The notes under the pieces were generated by a model. It searched no databases. It was not told the DNA's origin and saw only the letters and a list, made by a program, of their open reading frames with translations. Below, piece by piece: positions 60,212-64,000 of a stretch of 64,000 nt of DNA. The stretch comes from an uncultured Sphingomonas sp. Its GTDB lineage: Bacteria; Pseudomonadota; Alphaproteobacteria; Sphingomonadales; Sphingomonadaceae. The DNA is taken from NCBI RefSeq assembly GCF_946478955.1, contig NZ_CAMLDL010000003.1:143258-207257 (forward strand), given 5' to 3'. Position 1 is the first letter of the stretch, and each line of letters starts with the position of its first letter. A program made the translations under genes and the position numbers.

Positions 60212-60902
60212 GAGCGCGCTGGGGGCGGCGCTGGGCGGCGGATTGGTTGGGGCGGTGATCGCGGTTGGCGTGACGGTTGCGGCCGGACCCAAGCTCTTTG
60301 GTGAGCGCCTGGTTCGCGAGGCACTGGTCAATCACCCCGAATTGTTGGTCGAGGCCGGAGAGGCGTTGAAGACGAAGCAATATGCCCAGGCGCTCCTGCC
60401 TATCCGGGCGCAATTGGAGACCCCCTATTTTGGCGCCTGGAAAGGCGCCGCGCAGCCTAAAGTGACGCTCGTCTATTTCTATGACTATGCCTGCGGTTAC
60501 TGCAGGCAGAGCAATCCCGACATTGAGCGGTTGCTGAAAGAGAATGCCGACCTTCGTGTTGTGTATCGGGAACTGCCGATCCTTGGACCCGGCAGCGTCG
60601 TCGCCTCCCGCGTTGCACTGACCGCCGCAAAGGACGGCCGCTTCGCTCAGTTCCACGACACGCTCTATGCCGCAGGACCTCCCACGGAACAGAATATCGC
60701 GGTCGCCGCAAAAGCCGCCAACGTCAGTGCGCAGCCCGTTGATGATCCTGCTCAAGTGACCGAACTGCGCGGTAATCAAATGATGGCCGGACAACTCGGC
60801 GCCACCGGAACGCCGTTGTTCGTGGTGGGCGATCAGGTATTCAACGCCGCCGTTGGCTACGGCGAGCTTAAAAAAGCCATTGCGACGGCTCGCAAGGGGT
60901 AA
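60198..60902 (+). CDS. DsbA-family thiol:disulfide oxidoreductase (ScsC/Com1-like)
   Basis: Inner-membrane-anchored or secreted thioredoxin-fold protein of 234 residues. N-terminal hydrophobic segment GGGLVGAVIAVGVTVAAG (~10-28), a short helical region (~35-75) as in ScsC/BdbD-type proteins, and the active site YDYACGYCRQ with Cys99 and Cys102. The cis-Pro loop is GATGTPLFVVGDQVFNAAVG. The GTG at 60198 overlaps the end of the BepA-like gene, with AAGGA upstream. It probably oxidises or isomerises disulfides of envelope proteins; coupling with an OM-assembly protease fits that. Confidence 0.9.
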   Translation: MTGNKSALGAALGGGLVGAVIAVGVTVAAGPKLFGERLVREALVNHPELLVEAGEALKTKQYAQALLPIRAQLETPYFGAWKGAAQPKVTLVYFYDYACGYCRQSNPDIERLLKENADLRVVYRELPILGPGSVVASRVALTAAKDGRFAQFHDTLYAAGPPTEQNIAVAAKAANVSAQPVDDPAQVTELRGNQMMAGQLGATGTPLFVVGDQVFNAAVGYGELKKAIATARKG

Positions 60903-60908
60903 CGCACC

Positions 60909-60926
60909 GCGCGGCTTCGGCCGCGC
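60909..60926. terminator. Hairpin between convergent dsbA-like and GT87 genes
   Basis: GCGCGGC-TTCG-GCCGCGC, a perfect 7-bp stem with a stable tetraloop, sits 6 bases after the dsbA-like stop. The following sequence is only modestly T-rich, so termination may be partial. Confidence 0.55.
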
Positions 60927-60942
60927 TATTATTCCGTGAAAT

Positions 60943-62061
60943 TCATTCCGCGGTTCGGCGCAAACGATGCTGGTCCTGCCTGGGTTCACGGATCGCGTTG
61001 CCGACGGGCCATGATATGGCCAACAGGATCATCGCCAACCAGGCGGATTCCAATTCCGGTATGAGTAGCAGTAGAAATGCCGGTACGAGCCGCCAGCTAA
61101 GCCCCGCCACCGCGAATGCCGGCGCAATGAGGACCGCCGACTCATAAAATGCGGCGTGCGGCGACAACAGGATCGAAGCACCCAGCACCAATAATGCCTG
61201 CTGCGAGCGCGGTCCGTTACGGTGCCTCCAAAGCAACGCGGTGGCCACGATCAGAATGACGTAAAACCATAAGCTAGACGGGGGCACCCCCAACCGAACG
61301 ATATCCTGACGATCATTGGTCGCGACGAACTGCGCAATCGAACCCAACCACTGTCCCCAAATCTGCGGCCCGAAATTGATGGTCGCGGCGACGGCAATCA
61401 CGCCGCCCGTTACCGTCGCGGTCCCGATCGTGCGCCATTGGCGGGACATGATCAGCAGAAGCGGCAGGAATAAGAACAATTGCGGTTTGACACATATCGC
61501 CGCACCGAAAATCGCGCCGCCGAGGCGCGGCCGCCGATCCAGTAGCGTAAACCCCCAAATCGCCATCCCGCCTACCATCAGCGTCGTCTGGCCAATAACC
61601 GCCGCGAACAGGAAGGTCGGGCTCCATAACGCCAACCAGGACGCTTTCGTCATCCGCCAACCGGCACCGACATAGGCAGTCACCGACACCGCGACCCAGA
61701 CGGAGAACGCCGTCTTGAACGACAACCATCCTAACGGAACGATCATCAGAAGGAAGGTTGGCGGATAAGCGAACGGCCGCTCCTCGCCCGCCGCATGATC
61801 CTGCAAAGGCGTTAGATATGCGCTGTCATAAACTGGGCCCTGACTATGTGTTGCCGCCGCATGAAATACGGTGAAATCGGGGAATTTGCCGGGCGTGTTA
61901 ATTTGTATCCACGCGACGAGCAGGACCGTCAGGAACAGAAGCGCAAAGCCATATTCTACGCGCCAATTGCGCCAGAAACGTCGGATTCCCGGTATAGCCA
62001 GAATTGCCTCGCCGGCGCGCCGTCGAAATTCGGTGACGGCGCTTCCGATATCAACCGTCAT
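60943..62061 (-). CDS. GT87 / DUF2029-family membrane glycosyltransferase-like protein, second copy
   Basis: Polytopic membrane protein of 372 residues, paralogous to that at 19524-20510: a first periplasmic loop with FPDFTVFHAAA and GPVYDSAYL, then FAYPPTFLLMIVPLGWLS and a further eight or so membrane helices including ICVKPQLFLFLPLLL. This is the pattern of polyprenyl-phosphate-sugar-dependent GT87 enzymes. ATG 62061 overlaps the rlmE stop by 11 bases. It is the last gene of a ppx/gppA - rlmE - GT87 operon. The sugar and acceptor are unknown. Confidence 0.83.
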   Translation of the reverse strand: MTVDIGSAVTEFRRRAGEAILAIPGIRRFWRNWRVEYGFALLFLTVLLVAWIQINTPGKFPDFTVFHAAATHSQGPVYDSAYLTPLQDHAAGEERPFAYPPTFLLMIVPLGWLSFKTAFSVWVAVSVTAYVGAGWRMTKASWLALWSPTFLFAAVIGQTTLMVGGMAIWGFTLLDRRPRLGGAIFGAAICVKPQLFLFLPLLLIMSRQWRTIGTATVTGGVIAVAATINFGPQIWGQWLGSIAQFVATNDRQDIVRLGVPPSSLWFYVILIVATALLWRHRNGPRSQQALLVLGASILLSPHAAFYESAVLIAPAFAVAGLSWRLVPAFLLLLIPELESAWLAMILLAISWPVGNAIREPRQDQHRLRRTAE

Positions 62062-62734
62062 CGCGCTCCGGCTGGCCCTTGAAGCCTTGCGCAATCACAT
62101 ACCATTCGGATGAATCCTTGCGGCTCGCGGGGGGCTTGGCATGTTTGACCGTCGTAAAACGCTGCTTGAGCGCCGCGACCAGATTATTGTCGGCGCCCCC
62201 GGCAAGCACCTTGGCGACATAAGCACCCCCCGGCCGAAGCACCTCGGCAGCGAAGTCCATTCCCGCTTCGACCAGGCCCATGGTCCGCAAATGGTCCGTT
62301 TGTGGATGACCGACCGTATTGGCGGCCATGTCCGACATCACCAGGTCGGCATACTCCAGCCCCAGCGCCTCCTTGAGACGCGCAGGTGCGTCGTCGTCCA
62401 TGAAGTCCATCTGCAGGATGGCGACACCGTCGATCGGGTCGGTCGGCAGCAGGTCGATACCCGCGATCTTGGCATTGGGCGATTTGCGCCGCACCACCTG
62501 GCTCCACCCGCCCGGCGCGATGCCCAGATCGACGACGCCTTTCACGCCTTTAAGCAGGTTGAATTTTTCGTCGAGCTCCAACAGCTTGTAGGCCGCACGG
62601 CTCCGATACCCTTCGGCCTTGGCGCGTTTGACGTAGGGATCGTTAAGCTGCCGCTGCAACCAGCGGGTGGAGCTTGTCTTGCGCCCCTTCGCGGTTTTGA
62701 CGCGGGTTGTCGGTCCGCCACCGGCCCGGCTCAT
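62051..62734 (-). CDS. rlmE: 23S rRNA (uridine-2'-O)-methyltransferase RlmE
   Basis: Also called FtsJ/RrmJ; methylates U2552 of 23S rRNA in late 50S assembly, with SAM. 227 residues. A basic N-terminus (RWLQRQLNDPYVKRAKAEGY) precedes the Lys of the catalytic tetrad in SRAAYKLLELDEKF; motif I is VVDLGIAPGGWSQVV; the Asp is in DLVMSDMAANTVGH and the distal Lys in YVAKVLAGG, with Glu in SSEWYV. Its ATG overlaps the ppx/gppA stop by 4 bases (ATGA). Confidence 0.97.
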   Translation of the reverse strand: MSRAGGGPTTRVKTAKGRKTSSTRWLQRQLNDPYVKRAKAEGYRSRAAYKLLELDEKFNLLKGVKGVVDLGIAPGGWSQVVRRKSPNAKIAGIDLLPTDPIDGVAILQMDFMDDDAPARLKEALGLEYADLVMSDMAANTVGHPQTDHLRTMGLVEAGMDFAAEVLRPGGAYVAKVLAGGADNNLVAALKQRFTTVKHAKPPASRKDSSEWYVIAQGFKGQPERDDG

Positions 62735-63777
62735 AGCTGATACCCGTCCCGCGCCATCAGCGACCGCAGAATGCCTTCCCGAATGCCGCGATCAGCGATG
62801 CCAAGCGTTTCGGCCGGCCATATATCGAAAATCGCCTCCAGAATGGCGCATCCGGCGACCACCATGTCCGCCCGATCCGTGCCGATACAGGGCAGCGCGA
62901 TGCGCGCGGCCAGGTCCATCTCCGCAATCATGTTGGCAATTGAACGCATATCGTTCGCCGGCACATGCAATCCATCGACCATGCGCCGGTCATATGCCGG
63001 AAGCGCAAGATGCACACTGGCGAGCGTGGTGACCGTGCCGCTTGTGCCCAGCAGGCGCGCATTGGCGCGGTCCGTGGGCAACATGTCCATGAACCGGGAG
63101 AAGCTTCGCACCACCCGTTCGATCATGCGGCGATACGCCTTGACCCGGTCGGGGCCTTCCAGCGCCTCGCGACCTTCGCTTTCGGTCAGGGATACAACGC
63201 CCCAGGGCGCCGACCACCATGCCCGGATGCGCGGTGCCTCTTCGCCCTGCTCGACCAGCACCAACTCGGTTGATCCCCCGCCTATATCGAAAATCAGCGC
63301 GGGCCCATCCCCCGGCTCCAGCAGTTTATGGCAGCCAAGCACCGCCAGCCGCGCTTCCTCCTGCGGGGAAATAATCTCAAGCGCAATGCCGGTTTCCCGC
63401 TTCACACGCGCGGTGAAGTCACGGCCGTTAGCGGCACGGCGACATGCCTCCGTCGCGACCGAGCGACACAGCGTCACATGACGCCGCCTCAGCTTGTCGG
63501 CGCAAATCCCCAGCGCATCAACCGCCCGGTCCATCGAATCGGCGTTCAGGCGGCCGCTACTGGACAATCCATGGCCTAGCCGGACAATCCGTGAAAAAGC
63601 ATCAAGCACCGTAAAACCGCCGTCATTTGGACGGGCGATCAGAAGCCTGCAATTATTGGTGCCAAGGTCCAGCGCGCCATAAATGTCGCGCGCGCCCTGC
63701 CGGCGATCGGGGAAACCCCTCCCCGGTGCTGGGCCCGCATATCTGGGGCCTGGCGAACTGGCGACCTGCTGCGCCAT
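62731..63777 (-). CDS. Ppx/GppA-family phosphatase
   Basis: Exopolyphosphatase or pppGpp phosphatase of 348 residues with the acetate kinase/HSP70 ATPase fold. Phosphate-1 loop GALDLGTNNCRLLIA (~residue 34), SVATEACRRAANG, then the catalytic region IISPQEEARLAVLG and phosphate-2 GPALIFDIGGGSTELVLVEQ, and GTSGTVTTLASVHLAL. The ~30 residues before the first motif are longer than in relatives (SSPGPRYAGPAPGRG), so a later start is possible. It lacks the C-terminal HD domain of longer Ppx proteins. First gene of an operon with rlmE. Confidence 0.93.
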   Translation of the reverse strand: MAQQVASSPGPRYAGPAPGRGFPDRRQGARDIYGALDLGTNNCRLLIARPNDGGFTVLDAFSRIVRLGHGLSSSGRLNADSMDRAVDALGICADKLRRRHVTLCRSVATEACRRAANGRDFTARVKRETGIALEIISPQEEARLAVLGCHKLLEPGDGPALIFDIGGGSTELVLVEQGEEAPRIRAWWSAPWGVVSLTESEGREALEGPDRVKAYRRMIERVVRSFSRFMDMLPTDRANARLLGTSGTVTTLASVHLALPAYDRRMVDGLHVPANDMRSIANMIAEMDLAARIALPCIGTDRADMVVAGCAILEAIFDIWPAETLGIADRGIREGILRSLMARDGYQL

Positions 63778-63888
63778 GCGTACCCACGTCCATTCTATCC
63801 TGCACCGCGCGCGAAATGGCGCGCGGCTGACTTGGGTCCAACCTAACCTGAATTAGTCTTGTCGTGCAACCGGGTGTTGGTGCGGCGT

Positions 63889-63916
63889 TGACATGCAGGC
63901 CCCGCCTTTCTAATGG
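63889..63916 (+). promoter_or_regulatory. Promoter of tRNA-Gln
   Basis: TTGACA (63889-63894), a 16-base spacer and TAATGG (63911-63916), ending 21 bases before the mature tRNA 5' end. Confidence 0.65.
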
Positions 63917-63937
63917 CCCCCCGACCTTCGCGATCAT

Positions 63938-64000
63938 TGCCCGATCGTCTAATGGTAAGACTACGGACTCTGACTCCGTCAATCGAGGTTCGAATCCTCG
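63938..64000 (+). tRNA. tRNA-Gln (CTG anticodon), 3' end outside window
   Basis: The first 63 bases of a tRNA: acceptor strand TGCCCGA, D arm GTCT ... AGAC, anticodon stem ACGGA/TCCGT around CTCTGAC with anticodon CTG at 63970-63972, and T arm GAGG-TTCGAAT-CCTC. The 3' acceptor half and CCA are cut off by the window end. Confidence 0.93.

Overview
The window is about 64 kb of a GC-rich (low-60s % by eye) alphaproteobacterial chromosome, almost certainly from the order Sphingomonadales. Support comes from an RNase E with an acidic insertion in its S1 domain and a C-terminal GWWQR motif, the aat / DUF2155 / NDUFA12 gene group, a double cold-shock-domain protein, RF2 with SPY in place of SPF, and a fatty-acyl-AMP ligase of the type common in sphingomonads. 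No phage, transposase, integrase or CRISPR array was seen; it reads as core chromosome with accessory genes threaded through it.

Layout. 1-7.3 kb: an aldehyde dehydrogenase (5' end outside the window), a LysR regulator divergent from a YeiH-type exporter across a clear palindromic operator, an MFS transporter with an unusual N-terminal extension, an SRPBCC protein and an acetolactate-synthase-like ThDP enzyme. 7.3-18 kb: CsbD, thiS-thiG, aroQ-accB-accC, a TonB-like protein, an L,D-transpeptidase with a repeat lipoprotein, arsC-aat, DUF2155-NDUFA12, DUF192, cold-shock protein and recX. 17.6-31 kb: fatty-acyl-AMP ligase, tRNA-Trp, a GT87 protein, secE-nusG, a complete YfiR-YfiN-YfiB type c-di-GMP operon followed by an NTF2-like protein, a GMC oxidoreductase and a DyP peroxidase, then an alcohol dehydrogenase / aldo-keto reductase / CMD operon with a divergent LysR gene. 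31-45.4 kb: rplK-rplA, a cupredoxin, rplJ-rplL, an SLC13 permease, a lipoprotein and rpoB-rpoC. 45.5-52.3 kb: a DUF305-LVIVD fusion, two tiny entericidin-like lipoproteins, thyA, a short RadC-type protein, a lipoprotein-like methyltransferase and prfB. 52.3-64 kb: mrcA, a murein amidase, rne, a BepA-like metalloprotease, a DsbA-like protein, a second GT87 protein, rlmE, ppx/gppA and a truncated tRNA-Gln.

The usual bacterial secE-nusG-rplKAJL-rpoBC block is present but broken open: unrelated genes sit at nearly every junction, each ribosomal segment with its own terminator and, for rplJL and rpoBC, a recognisable promoter. Envelope functions are strongly represented (L,D-transpeptidase, PBP1A, amidase, BepA, several lipoproteins, TonB-like, YfiB), as are copper- or redox-flavoured exported proteins.

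The most notable observations are a 226-bp convergent overlap in which the end of aat is antisense to the conserved core of the DUF2155 gene, an internally duplicated glycine-zipper lipoprotein with Ca-binding-type loops, a tandem pair of entericidin-like genes, a 116-bp tandem duplication carrying the rplL terminator, an all-GAG codon island inside rpoC, and a methyltransferase with a lipoprotein signal. No wholly new multi-gene system could be demonstrated from sequence alone.
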